Source: Helicobacteraceae bacterium (lineage in GTDB: Bacteria; Campylobacterota; Campylobacteria; Campylobacterales; SZUA-545). Taken from it: DNA of 22,684 bases. The position numbers and the translations under genes are program-made. The notes below the pieces were generated by a model that was not told where the DNA came from, did not search any database, and saw nothing but the letters and a program-made list of their open reading frames with translations. This document shows positions 1 to 7,718 of the stretch, in pieces (position 1 is the first letter of the stretch; every line of letters starts with the position of its first letter). The stretch lies in NCBI GenBank assembly GCA_031276985.1, contig JAISMA010000117.1:1-22684 (forward strand), written 5' to 3'.

Positions 1-1821
1 AAAGATTTGGTGAACGACGGCATTTTGTCCAAAGAAGCGTATCAAGAATGGGCTGGAAAGTATATTCACCGAAGCTATGAAAAGCATTTAGGACTAAAGG
101 GCGCGATAACAAACATTAAACAAATCCCCGATTATCTACGCGGGCGAATGGGCGAAAGCAAGAGCATTGCGCCGATCATAGCGCGAGGTAAAATCTGGCG
201 CGGCGGTAAAAAAGAGTATCAAGGCTATGTAAATAGCGGACAGATCGGCAAAGTAAGCGACGGCAAGATCGAAGCCATACAAGATTTGGCAAGCGGCAAA
301 TACACGTTTAGGCGCGATTGGACTAAAGCTGAACGCGAGGCAATGGGCGAGATTACCGACGCGGCGTATTCTATACCCGAAACATTATTGCGATTGCAAA
401 CAATGAAACAAAATGGCGCGTTTTTGCGCGACGTGGAAGGCGTGAAAGGCGCGGTGCTGGACGAAAGCGCGGGACGAATAGCTAACGACAAACTAAAAGG
501 AAGCGGCTACGATCGCGTGCCAAATAACGCCAAGTATGGCGTATTAGCCGATCGCGCGGTCCGCGCCGACGTGTTAAGCGACATTAACGCATTTAATGAC
601 AACATCAATCGTACGCTGTTTGGAAGCGACAATCCAATCGCTAAAGCGTGGTTAGGCTATCTCGGCGCGTGGAAAAAATCTAAAACTTTATGGAACGCGC
701 CGACGCACCTAAACAATTTCAACAGCAACTTGTTCTTAATGCACCTTAGCGGTATGCGCTCAAACGAGATTTTAGGCAGTTTGAAATCTAGCGCGAAGCT
801 AATATATACGGGCAAAGACTACGAAGCGTTAGCGGTCAAAGCCTCGCTAGGCAAACTCACGCCAAAAGAGGCTAGAGAATACGCGACAATGCAAACGAGG
901 CTCAAATACTACATCGAAGCCAAAGAAAGCGGCGTGTTTGGCAGATCGCAATTAAACGATATTCTACGCGGGCATTTGGAAGGCTTCGCGCCTAAATCCA
1001 TTTTAGGCAAGCTGGACGGATTCACGCAAAAACTATATCAAGGCGAGGACAATATAAACCGCCTCGCAATGTATAGCTTTTTACGCGACAAACAGGGCTT
1101 TAATATCCAAGAAGCAAAACGCTTCGTGCTGTCGATTATGCCCGATTATACGCGCCCAATGCCCGCTGGATTTAGATTTTTAAGGGATAGCGGAATAAGC
1201 CCGTTTATAAGCTGGAGTTATTACACAATCCCGACGATTATTAGGCTACTCAAAACAAAACAAGGCGCAATGCAAGCGGCTAAAGTGTTAGGCGCTTTGG
1301 CTCTAATGGAAAGCGTCGCGGGCGTTAATCCCTTAGATAATTTACCCTTTGTCGACGGCGATAAACCAAGCGATTTTAAGGGACGCAGATTTGCCTATAA
1401 CAAAAACGGCAACATTGTCGACACGATTAAGCTAGATCGGCAAATCCCGTACGTTGAGTTAATGCATCCGTTAAATATGATTGTGGGATTAGGAAGCGGC
1501 GTTACAACTAAGGCGGGCGTTAATTTCTTTTCGTCGATTGGTAAAAACGGCGCGATTGATCCTTACACTGGGCGACCAGTAAGCCCCGCTACGCGATCGG
1601 CGGGCGAAACCGCGTATGATTGGACAAAATACGCGATAAGCAATTACGCGCCAATCCCGCCGCAAGCAATGGGCTTATGGGATACAATCGAGCGGCAAGT
1701 CGCGCCAAAGAAGCGAAAACCAAGCGAAATACAAGCGCGGAATAACGCGCAGGAATTAGCTAAAGCTGTAGGCTTGAATCTGCTAAGTTATAAGCAGAAA
1801 TCGGCGCGAAGTGTGAAATAA
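1..1821 (+). CDS. Phage-type large structural or polyvalent protein, C-terminal part (5' end outside window)
   Basis: The reading frame is open from the first base, so the true start lies upstream; about 606 residues are visible. The TTG at position 7 is not preceded by a ribosome binding site and is unlikely to be the start. The protein is mostly helical with no signal peptide. The order of segments recalls very large virion-associated or 'large polyvalent' proteins of tailed phages and related mobile elements: WNAPTHLNNFNSNLFLMHL near residues 228-246, MPDYTRPMPAGFRFLRDSGI near 378-397, then SPFISWSYYTIP, a MHPLNMIVGLGSG segment, and a C-terminal GLNLLSYKQ. This family assignment rests on remembered sequence patterns and no enzymatic motif was seen. 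It could be a prophage edge or a lone cargo gene. Base composition is not obviously different from its neighbours. Confidence 0.5.
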   Translation, partial: KDLVNDGILSKEAYQEWAGKYIHRSYEKHLGLKGAITNIKQIPDYLRGRMGESKSIAPIIARGKIWRGGKKEYQGYVNSGQIGKVSDGKIEAIQDLASGKYTFRRDWTKAEREAMGEITDAAYSIPETLLRLQTMKQNGAFLRDVEGVKGAVLDESAGRIANDKLKGSGYDRVPNNAKYGVLADRAVRADVLSDINAFNDNINRTLFGSDNPIAKAWLGYLGAWKKSKTLWNAPTHLNNFNSNLFLMHLSGMRSNEILGSLKSSAKLIYTGKDYEALAVKASLGKLTPKEAREYATMQTRLKYYIEAKESGVFGRSQLNDILRGHLEGFAPKSILGKLDGFTQKLYQGEDNINRLAMYSFLRDKQGFNIQEAKRFVLSIMPDYTRPMPAGFRFLRDSGISPFISWSYYTIPTIIRLLKTKQGAMQAAKVLGALALMESVAGVNPLDNLPFVDGDKPSDFKGRRFAYNKNGNIVDTIKLDRQIPYVELMHPLNMIVGLGSGVTTKAGVNFFSSIGKNGAIDPYTGRPVSPATRSAGETAYDWTKYAISNYAPIPPQAMGLWDTIERQVAPKKRKPSEIQARNNAQELAKAVGLNLLSYKQKSARSVK

Positions 1822-1840
1822 GGGTGAAAATCCCTTTTTT
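1820..1840 (+). terminator. Weak intrinsic terminator after the phage-type gene
   Basis: A five-base-pair stem AAGGG/CCCTT with a seven-base loop is followed at once by a run of six T (the last two stem bases plus four more). It starts inside the stop codon of the preceding gene and precedes the 3' end of the convergent TPR gene. The stem is short, so termination may be partial. Confidence 0.45.
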
Positions 1841-1901
1841 CGCGCTTTAATGTTTAGCCGTTTAGCTCTTTAGCCAAGCGGACGCGCTTAATGCCTCGCC
1901 C

Positions 1902-2990
1902 TTAAAACCACTTAGTCGCGCTTTTATAATCGCCTAAATTAGCGTAAGCGCTTCCGCGATTGTTGTAAGCGCTTGCAAAACTCGGATCGATCTTGATCGC
2001 TTGCGTCCAATCAGTGATCGCTTTGTTTAGATCGCCTAAATCGGCGCAAGCGATTCCGCGATTGTAGTAAGCCTTTGCGTAATTGGGATCGACCTTGATC
2101 GCCTGCGTGTAATCCGCAATTGCTTGTTTGCGATCGCCTAAATCATAGTAAGTAATTCCGCGATTGTAATAAGCGCGCGCGCCTTTCGGATCGATCTTGA
2201 TCGCTTGCGTATAATCCGCAATCGCTTTGCTTTTATCGCCTAAACTATCGTAAGCAAGTCCGCGATTGTAGTAAGCCTCCGTTTTTTTCGGATCGATCTT
2301 GATCGCTTGCGTATAATCCGCAATCGCTTTGCTTTTATCGCCTAAACTATCGTAAGCAAGTCCGCGATTGTAGTAAGCCTTTGCGTAATTTGGATCGACC
2401 TTGATCGCCTGCGTGTAATCCGCAATTGCTTGTTTGCGATCGCCTAAATCGTCGTAAGCGATTCCGCGATTGTAGTAGGCCATTGCGTCCTTCGGATCGA
2501 TTTTAATCGCTTGCGTATAATCCGCAATCGCTTTGCTTTTATCGCCCAAATTACCATAAATAACTCCGCGATTGTAGTAAGCGTCTGCGTAGCTCAAATC
2601 AATCTTGATCGCTTGCGTATAATCCGCAATCGCTTTGCTTTTATCGCCTAAACTATCGTAAGCAAGTCCGCGATTGTAGTAAGCCTGTGCAAGTTTCGGA
2701 TCGATCTTAATCGCTTGCGTGTAATCCGCAATCGCTTTATCGGCATCGCCAGATTTGTGATAAGCAAGTCCGCGAACGCCGTAAGCCGTCGCGTAGTTTG
2801 GATCGATCTCGATCGCTTGCGTATATTGCTTAATCGCTTCTTGCAAATTGCCTTGCTCGTGCGCCGCTACGCCGCGTTTAAACGCTTCTTCTGCGGCGCT
2901 ATTTGCGCCAAAAGCAAAAGCCGACGTTAAGCAAAGAGCGATTAACGCTTTTGCGACTACTCCAAACCTTATATCAAACAACGTTTTCAT
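1902..2990 (-). CDS. Exported TPR-repeat protein
   Basis: The protein has 362 residues. Residues 1 to about 28 form a signal peptide (basic start, hydrophobic core, then AFAFGANS), so it should act in the periplasm or on the cell surface. The rest is nine full 34-residue TPR repeats plus a tenth that breaks off after ATKWF. The repeat core is AYYNRGLAYDSLGDKSKAIA followed by DYTQAIKIDP, the classical TPR consensus, so a role in protein-protein contact is likely; the partner is unknown. The ATG has a strong Shine-Dalgarno sequence (GGGAGGA, 2995-3001 on the minus strand). Several repeats are almost identical in DNA, so the repeat number may vary between strains. The stop inside the last repeat could reflect a small frameshift: another frame runs on for about 16 codons, but I cannot show that it is conserved. 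Confidence 0.85.
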   Translation of the reverse strand: MKTLFDIRFGVVAKALIALCLTSAFAFGANSAAEEAFKRGVAAHEQGNLQEAIKQYTQAIEIDPNYATAYGVRGLAYHKSGDADKAIADYTQAIKIDPKLAQAYYNRGLAYDSLGDKSKAIADYTQAIKIDLSYADAYYNRGVIYGNLGDKSKAIADYTQAIKIDPKDAMAYYNRGIAYDDLGDRKQAIADYTQAIKVDPNYAKAYYNRGLAYDSLGDKSKAIADYTQAIKIDPKKTEAYYNRGLAYDSLGDKSKAIADYTQAIKIDPKGARAYYNRGITYYDLGDRKQAIADYTQAIKVDPNYAKAYYNRGIACADLGDLNKAITDWTQAIKIDPSFASAYNNRGSAYANLGDYKSATKWF

Positions 2991-3037
2991 ATTGTCCTCC
3001 CGTGTGTGATTGAATACGTTAAATTAGGATTGCGAGT

Positions 3038-3103
3038 TGCTAGAAAACTAAAAACTAGCAGACTACAGAGGGAGAGGGAGAGGGAAACGAAGCCTTCGGC
3101 TTC
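3038..3103 (-). other. Leader hairpins and purine repeat upstream of the TPR gene
   Basis: Within the predicted leader lie an inverted repeat TGCTAG (3038-3043) / CTAGCA (3055-3060), a short GAGGGA-type repeat (about 3067-3087, three units) and a tight hairpin GAAGCC-TTC-GGCTTC (3089-3103). On the plus strand the last hairpin is followed by A-rich sequence, so it is not a plus-strand terminator. On the minus strand it is followed by only three T, so at best it is an attenuator. Function is unknown. Confidence 0.3.
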
Positions 3104-3187
3104 AGAAAAAACGATTTGCGAAACTTGCTTTGCCTGCGTCATCATAACCTAAACCCTTCCTTGACTTTGGATACAAATTATCGGCGG

Positions 3188-3215
3188 ATTATACTACCCC
3201 TTCATATAAATTCAA
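3188..3215 (-). promoter_or_regulatory. Sigma-70-type promoter for the TPR gene
   Basis: On the minus strand, TTGAAT (3210-3215) and a perfect TATAAT (3188-3193) are separated by 16 bases. Transcription would begin near 3180, giving a leader of about 190 nt before the TPR start at 2990. No other gene lies between them. Confidence 0.5.
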
Positions 3216-3271
3216 AATCATCTTTGAATGAATCCAAAATATCCAGCATTTGACCTATTATAAGCGCCGAT

Positions 3272-3494
3272 CGTCATCCCCGCATCTCCTCGCCATTCTC
3301 GCGCAGGCAGTATTCATTCCCGCAAACAATTCGGATCGCGTTAAACAAATGCGATCGGCGTTGCCATTCCTATGAATGCGGGTATCTAGTACCATAGACA
3401 ATCGCGGATTTAATGCCATTTGCGAAGTTTTTCACTTTTTTATTTTTGGATACCCGCTTTCCTCCGCAATATACGCTTTGTTGCGGGAATGACG
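3272..3494. repeat. Palindromic intergenic repeat element, copy A
   Basis: The element is bounded by CGTCATCCCCGC (3272-3283) and GCGGGAATGACG (3483-3494), inverted copies with one mismatch. Inside is a second nested inverted pair, GCGGGTATC (3378-3386) and GATACCCGC (3449-3457), plus a further CATTCCCGC (3315-3323). A second element with the same outer ends and an internal GCGGGTAT occurs at 21394-21545. No transposase is present, so it resembles a REP-, RUP- or MITE-like dispersed element. Short open frames across it are not gene-like. Confidence 0.6.
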
Positions 3495-3540
3495 GAAGGC
3501 GGCTCGGATTCTGCGACTACGCGCGGAATGACAAGAGTGG

Positions 3541-3780
3541 CGCGGGGAGAAGCGCGGGGGGACGGATGGTTTATGGGGATGAAGGCTTTTCGCGGAGCGC
3601 GTTTTGCGAAATGGAGAGGAAAAGGGCGAGGGCGGCAAAGAATATCGGCGCAAATCCAGATTACAACAAAGGGACATGTCAGAGAGGAGAAGTAGGCGGT
3701 AAAGAATACGCGCGGGCAAAAGCGTGGACGAGCTCGGAGAGCGGGACGGCGAAGGCGAGGAGGCGGGAAAGCGGGGGATT
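3541..3780 (+). other. Purine-rich noncoding tract after repeat copy A
   Basis: By manual count 173 of these 240 plus-strand bases are A or G (72%), with many G runs. Open frames exist on both strands but have no family resemblance, no good ribosome binding sites and low-complexity composition, so I see no gene here. A similar tract follows repeat copy B. Confidence 0.5.
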
Positions 3781-3819
3781 TGGCGAGTTGTAAGTTTGCT
3801 TTCGTTCCTCCTCCTCGCC
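3754..3819 (+). other. Long imperfect hairpin
   Basis: The left arm GGCGAGGAGG (3754-3763) is exactly complementary to CCTCCTCGCC (3810-3819), and further in GAAAGC (3767-3772) pairs with GCTTTC (3798-3803). An asymmetric internal loop separates the two stems and the apical loop is about 25 bases. No T-run follows on either strand, so it does not look like an intrinsic terminator. It lies about 90 bases before the sulfate-operon promoter. Confidence 0.5.
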
Positions 3820-3906
3820 GCGCAAAATCTAAAGCCGATCTCGATTGAATCCACCCGCTAATTATGAAAAGGCGGAGGGATTGGCGAAGTTTTTAGAGCG
3901 GTATAC

Positions 3907-3935
3907 TTGACATTTAAGCGAAAATACTCTAGTAT
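3907..3935 (+). promoter_or_regulatory. Sigma-70-type promoter of the sulfate/Hcy operon
   Basis: A perfect TTGACA (3907-3912) and TAGTAT (3930-3935) are separated by exactly 17 bases. Transcription would start near 3942, about 25 nt before the sbp ATG. This placement also shows that the in-frame TTG at 3907 is part of the promoter and not a start codon. No CysB-, CymR- or riboswitch-like element was recognised. Confidence 0.7.
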
Positions 3936-3955
3936 TCCGCCCGATTTTCAATTAA

Positions 3956-3961
3956 AAGGAG
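3956..3961 (+). promoter_or_regulatory. Ribosome binding site of sbp
   Basis: AAGGAG lies five bases before the ATG at 3967 and fixes that codon as the start. Confidence 0.8.
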
Positions 3962-3966
3962 AAAAA

Positions 3967-4983
3967 ATGGGTTTCACCAAACCTGTTACCGGCTTTCTAG
4001 CGGCATTCGCCGTCGCCTCCACGTTAGGCGCGGCGCAGATTCAGCTTCTCAACGTTTCGTACGATCCGACGAGAGAGCTGTACAAAGAGTACAACGAGGC
4101 GTTCATCAAGTATTACAAAGAAAAAACGGGTAACGACGTTACCATTACGCAATCGCACGGCGGCAGCGGCAAGCAAGCCAACGCCGTTATCGACGGCAAT
4201 CCCGCCGACGTGGTTACGCTTGCGGTCGGCGTCGATATTGACGCGATCGCCGAAAAACGCCCCGATCTTATCGGCAAAGACTGGCTCAAAAAACTGCCGT
4301 CTAACAGCGCTCCATACACATCGACAATCGTCTTTTTGGTACGCAAAGGCAATCCAAAGGGCATCAAAGATTGGGACGATCTGGTAAAACCCGGCGTGGC
4401 GGTCATCACTCCAAACCCGAAAACAAGCGGCGGCGCAAGATGGAATTATCTCGCGGCGTGGGCGTTCGCAAAGCAAAAATACGGCGGCGACGACAAAGCG
4501 CGCGAGTTTGTGAAAAAGCTCTTCGCCAACGTGCCAATCCTTGATAGCGGCGCTCGCGGCTCTACGATCACCTTCGCGCAACGCGATCAAGGCGACGTGC
4601 TTTTAGCGTGGGAAAACGAAGCGTTTTTGATCTTTGAAGAGTACGAAAACGGCAAGGACAAATTCGAGATCGTCGTGCCTTCGCTTAGCATTCTCGCAGA
4701 ACCTTCCGTAACCGTAGTAGACGGCAACGTCAAGAAAAAGGGCGAAGCTACCGTGAAAGCGGCGACGGAGTACCTGAATTTTCTTTATTCCAAAGAAGGT
4801 CAGCGCATAGCGGCGAAAAACTACTATCGTCCGACCGATCCCGAAGTGAAAAAAGAGTACGCAAAGTCGTTTCCGACGCTTAAACTCGTAACGGTCGACA
4901 AAGATTTCGGCGGCTGGGGTAAAACGCAAAAACTGCATTTTGGCGACGGCGGCGAATTCGACAAACTTTATTCGAAAAAGTAG
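3967..4983 (+). CDS. sbp: Periplasmic sulfate-binding protein
   Basis: The protein has 338 residues from the ATG at 3967, which has a good Shine-Dalgarno sequence; the longer in-frame extension overlaps the promoter. Residues 1 to about 23 are a signal peptide (FLAAFAVASTLGAA). The mature protein shows the Sbp/CysP family landmarks: LLNVSYDPTRELYKEYNEAF at the N-terminus, SHGGSGKQANAV near 63-74, the GNPADVVTLAVGVDI block near 78-92, PKTSGGARWNYLAAWA in the middle, and GDVLLAWENEAF. It captures sulfate (or thiosulfate) in the periplasm for the CysTWA transporter encoded just downstream. It is the first gene of the operon, five bases before cysT. The Sbp-type assignment over CysP is likely but not proven. 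Confidence 0.93.
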   Translation: MGFTKPVTGFLAAFAVASTLGAAQIQLLNVSYDPTRELYKEYNEAFIKYYKEKTGNDVTITQSHGGSGKQANAVIDGNPADVVTLAVGVDIDAIAEKRPDLIGKDWLKKLPSNSAPYTSTIVFLVRKGNPKGIKDWDDLVKPGVAVITPNPKTSGGARWNYLAAWAFAKQKYGGDDKAREFVKKLFANVPILDSGARGSTITFAQRDQGDVLLAWENEAFLIFEEYENGKDKFEIVVPSLSILAEPSVTVVDGNVKKKGEATVKAATEYLNFLYSKEGQRIAAKNYYRPTDPEVKKEYAKSFPTLKLVTVDKDFGGWGKTQKLHFGDGGEFDKLYSKK

Positions 4984-4988
4984 GCGTT

Positions 4989-5831
4989 ATGTCATCGACA
5001 AAGCGTCATAGAAAATCAACGCTTCCGGGCTTCGGACTGTCGCTCGGACTGTCGATGACCTATATGTCCCTGCTTGTGTTAATACCGCTTGGAGGATTGC
5101 TTTTGTACTCTACAAAAGTATCCTTTGAGCGGTTTATAGAGATCGCGACAAGTTCAAGAACGATTGCCGCTTTTGAGATCTCGTTTGGCGCGTCGTTTTT
5201 AGCCGCTTCCATAAACGCTGTTTTTGGACTGATTTTGGCGTGGGTTTTGGCGCGTTACAACTTTTTTGGCAAGAAATTTTTAGACTCCGTTATCGATCTG
5301 CCTTTTGCGATACCAACCGCGGTGGCGGGCATAGCGCTAACGGCAATCTTTGCCAAAAACGGACTGATCGGACAATTTTTTCCGTCGACTAGCATATCTT
5401 ATTCGGCGATCGGCATTACGATCGCGCTTACGTTTATCGGACTGCCGTTTATCGTGCGGACGGTTCAGCCCGTGATCGAGGAGCTTGATAAAGAGGTAGA
5501 GGAAGCGGCGATCACGCTTGGCGCGAGTTATTGGACAATGTTTAGGCGCGTAATTTTTCCTTCCATTTACCCCGCGCTATTAACGGGTTTCGCGCTGGCG
5601 TTCGCGCGCGGGCTTGGCGAATACGGCTCGGTGATTTTCATCTCAAGTAATAAACCTTATGAAACGGAAATTGTGCCGTTACTTATTTTTATGCAGCTAA
5701 TGGAGCAAGATTACGAGGAGGCAAGCGCGATCGGCGTGTTGATGCTTATTTGTACTTTTGTTTTGTTGCTAATTATTAACTTTTTACAGAGGCTTTCAAA
5801 AAAACGCAAAAAGGTAACGGCAAATGCATAA
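4989..5831 (+). CDS. cysT: Sulfate ABC transporter permease CysT
   Basis: The protein has 280 residues and about six hydrophobic segments, the first near 22-40. The cytoplasmic EAA loop that docks on the ATPase is clear near residues 171-192 (EEAAITLGASYWTMFRRVIF). It forms one half of the inner-membrane sulfate channel, with CysW as the other half. The start codon follows sbp by five bases and the 3' end overlaps cysW by eight, so translation is probably coupled. Order and length match the usual sbp-cysTWA cassette. The cytoplasmic N-terminus is basic (KRHRKS). Confidence 0.93.
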   Translation: MSSTKRHRKSTLPGFGLSLGLSMTYMSLLVLIPLGGLLLYSTKVSFERFIEIATSSRTIAAFEISFGASFLAASINAVFGLILAWVLARYNFFGKKFLDSVIDLPFAIPTAVAGIALTAIFAKNGLIGQFFPSTSISYSAIGITIALTFIGLPFIVRTVQPVIEELDKEVEEAAITLGASYWTMFRRVIFPSIYPALLTGFALAFARGLGEYGSVIFISSNKPYETEIVPLLIFMQLMEQDYEEASAIGVLMLICTFVLLLIINFLQRLSKKRKKVTANA

Positions 5832-6663
5832 AGAGCCGACGTGGATTAAATGGACGTTAATTGCGATTAGCCTCGTCTTTTTGGCGATCTTTATCGCGCT
5901 GCCCGTTTTTACGATCTTTGAGCAGGCGTTTTCAAAAGGCTGGGACGTTTACGTTAACGCAATCGTCGAACCCGACGCGCTTGCGGCGATCAAATTAACC
6001 GTGTTAATCGCCGCGATCGTCGTTCCGCTTAACGCCTTTTTCGGGCTGCTTACCGCGTGGGCGATCGCCAAGTTTGAGTTTTTCGGCAAAAACGTGCTGA
6101 TCACGCTGATCGAGTTGCCGTTTTCGGTTTCGCCGATTATCGCGGGGCTTATCTTTATCCTGCTGTTTGCCCCGCAAGGCTGGTTTGGGCAATGGCTTAT
6201 CGATCATGATATAAGGATTCTTTTCGCGCTGCCCGGTATGGTTTTGGCGACGGCGTTCGTAACCTTTCCGTTTGTGGCAAGAGAGCTTATACCGCTTATG
6301 CAGGAGCTTGGCAAAGACGACGAGGAGGCTTCGCTCACGCTTGGCGCGGGCGGGCTTTACACCTTTTGGCGCGTTACGCTGCCTAATATCAAATGGGCGT
6401 TGCTCTACGGCGTGATTCTCACAAACGCCCGCGCTATGGGCGAGTTTGGCGCGGTGGCGGTGGTTTCGGGCTTGCAACGCGGCGTTACGATGACTATGCC
6501 GCTTCAAATCGAAGTGTTGTATAACGAATATCATCTAACCGCCGCGTTTGCCGTCGCTTCGTTACTAACTCTTTTGGCGCTTGTAACGCTTGCGATCAAG
6601 AGCGCGATCGAGCGCTTTATAGCGCGACAGCGCAAAGCAAACGTATTTGAAGGCAAACAATGA
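5824..6663 (+). CDS. cysW: Sulfate ABC transporter permease CysW
   Basis: The protein has 279 residues and about six membrane segments, with a first one near 11-31. The EAA loop is near 167-189 (EEASLTLGAGGLYTFWRVTL), and the conserved NARAMGEFGAVAVVSG stretch after it is typical of CysW. It pairs with CysT in the inner membrane. It overlaps cysT by eight bases and cysA by four (ATGA), so all the transporter genes are made from one transcript. Confidence 0.93.
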   Translation: MHKEPTWIKWTLIAISLVFLAIFIALPVFTIFEQAFSKGWDVYVNAIVEPDALAAIKLTVLIAAIVVPLNAFFGLLTAWAIAKFEFFGKNVLITLIELPFSVSPIIAGLIFILLFAPQGWFGQWLIDHDIRILFALPGMVLATAFVTFPFVARELIPLMQELGKDDEEASLTLGAGGLYTFWRVTLPNIKWALLYGVILTNARAMGEFGAVAVVSGLQRGVTMTMPLQIEVLYNEYHLTAAFAVASLLTLLALVTLAIKSAIERFIARQRKANVFEGKQ

Positions 6664-7718
6664 GCATAGAAATTAGCAATCTCACCAAGCGTTTTGGCGA
6701 CTTTACCGCGCTGGAAAACGTAAACGTTACGATCAAAGAGGGCGAATTAACGGGACTTTTGGGACCAAGCGGATCGGGCAAAACGACGCTACTTCGCATT
6801 ATCGCGGGGCTTGAAAGCGCCGACGAAGGCGACATTCGGTTTTTCGGGCAGGACGCGGGGCATAAAAGCGTCAAGGATCGCAACGTGGGTTTCGTGTTTC
6901 AGCATTACGCGCTTTTTAAGCATATGAGCGTGTTTGAAAACGTCGCTTTCGGACTGAAAGCGCGATCGCGATCGACGCGCCCTAACAAGAGCGAGATCAA
7001 CGATCGCGTCTTTAAGCTGCTAAAAATGGTTCAGCTTGAATCAATGGCAAATCGCCTGCCAAGCGAACTTAGCGGCGGACAAAAACAGCGCGTGGCTTTG
7101 GCAAGAGCGCTTGCGGTCGAGCCGAAAATTTTGTTGCTTGACGAGCCGTTTGGCGCGCTGGACGCGAAGGTGAGGCAGGAGTTGCGAAGGCAGCTTAGAT
7201 TTTTGCACGACGAAATCCACATCACGAGCGTTTTCGTTACGCACGATCAAGAAGAAGCGCTTGAAGTGAGCGACAATATCGTGATTTTCAACAAAGGCAA
7301 AATCGAGCAGATCGGCGCGCCCGAAGAGGTTTACGACCACCCGAAAACGCCGTTTGTTTATAGCTTTTTGGGCAACGTTAATCTTTTTCGCGCCCGCGTG
7401 GAACAGGGCAGACTGAAGCTGGACGGCGGCGATGGCGAAAGCGATCTGAAGTTTTTTATCCGACCGCACAATATCGATATTTCGCCGATCAGAGAAAACC
7501 AAAAGGCAATCGAGTCTAGAATTGTCGCGCACAGATTTTTGGGCGGCAGGGTGCGCGTGGAGCTGGTTACGCTTGAAGGCGCGAAGCCGATCGAAGCCGA
7601 TATTGACAAAACGCGCTGGAATCGCGTGAAAAGCGCCAATTCCGACACGGTGTTTATCAGCTTCAACGAGGCGAAAACCTATTCGCAAAACGAGGAGTGG
7701 AACGACTATGTTATCTAA
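6660..7718 (+). CDS. cysA: Sulfate ABC transporter ATP-binding protein CysA
   Basis: The protein has 352 residues. Walker A GPSGSGKTT is at 35-43, the Q-loop glutamine at 81, the signature LSGGQ at 137-141, Walker B plus D-loop LLLDEPFGALD up to 168, and the switch histidine in VTHDQEEA at 195. The remaining roughly 110 residues form a regulatory TOBE-like region, as in CysA and related sulfate/molybdate importers. It powers sulfate uptake from the cytoplasmic side. It begins at the ATGA overlap with cysW and overlaps the reductase gene by 11 bases. Confidence 0.93.
   Translation: MSIEISNLTKRFGDFTALENVNVTIKEGELTGLLGPSGSGKTTLLRIIAGLESADEGDIRFFGQDAGHKSVKDRNVGFVFQHYALFKHMSVFENVAFGLKARSRSTRPNKSEINDRVFKLLKMVQLESMANRLPSELSGGQKQRVALARALAVEPKILLLDEPFGALDAKVRQELRRQLRFLHDEIHITSVFVTHDQEEALEVSDNIVIFNKGKIEQIGAPEEVYDHPKTPFVYSFLGNVNLFRARVEQGRLKLDGGDGESDLKFFIRPHNIDISPIRENQKAIESRIVAHRFLGGRVRVELVTLEGAKPIEADIDKTRWNRVKSANSDTVFISFNEAKTYSQNEEWNDYVI

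Noticed and set aside
1980..2850. Regularly spaced repeats that could suggest a CRISPR or satellite array
   Set aside because: The period is 102 bases, exactly one 34-residue TPR unit, and the frame is open throughout, so these are protein-coding repeats.
3067..3087. GAGGGA-type repeat as a phase-variation switch
   Set aside because: Only about three units, outside the coding region, and no gene start depends on its length.
3158..3195. Plus-strand promoter made of TTGACT and TATACT
   Set aside because: The spacing is 23 bases, too long for a sigma-70 promoter, and no plus-strand gene follows closely.
3413..3854. Overlapping open frames of 91-140 codons on both strands
   Set aside because: They overlap each other in three frames, have low-complexity basic compositions, no ribosome binding sites and no recognisable family; the underlying DNA is repeat element plus purine tract.
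3907..3966. Upstream TTG start adding 20 residues to the sulfate-binding protein
   Set aside because: The TTG is the first part of a perfect -35 box, the extension would precede the signal peptide, and the ATG at 3967 has a strong ribosome binding site.
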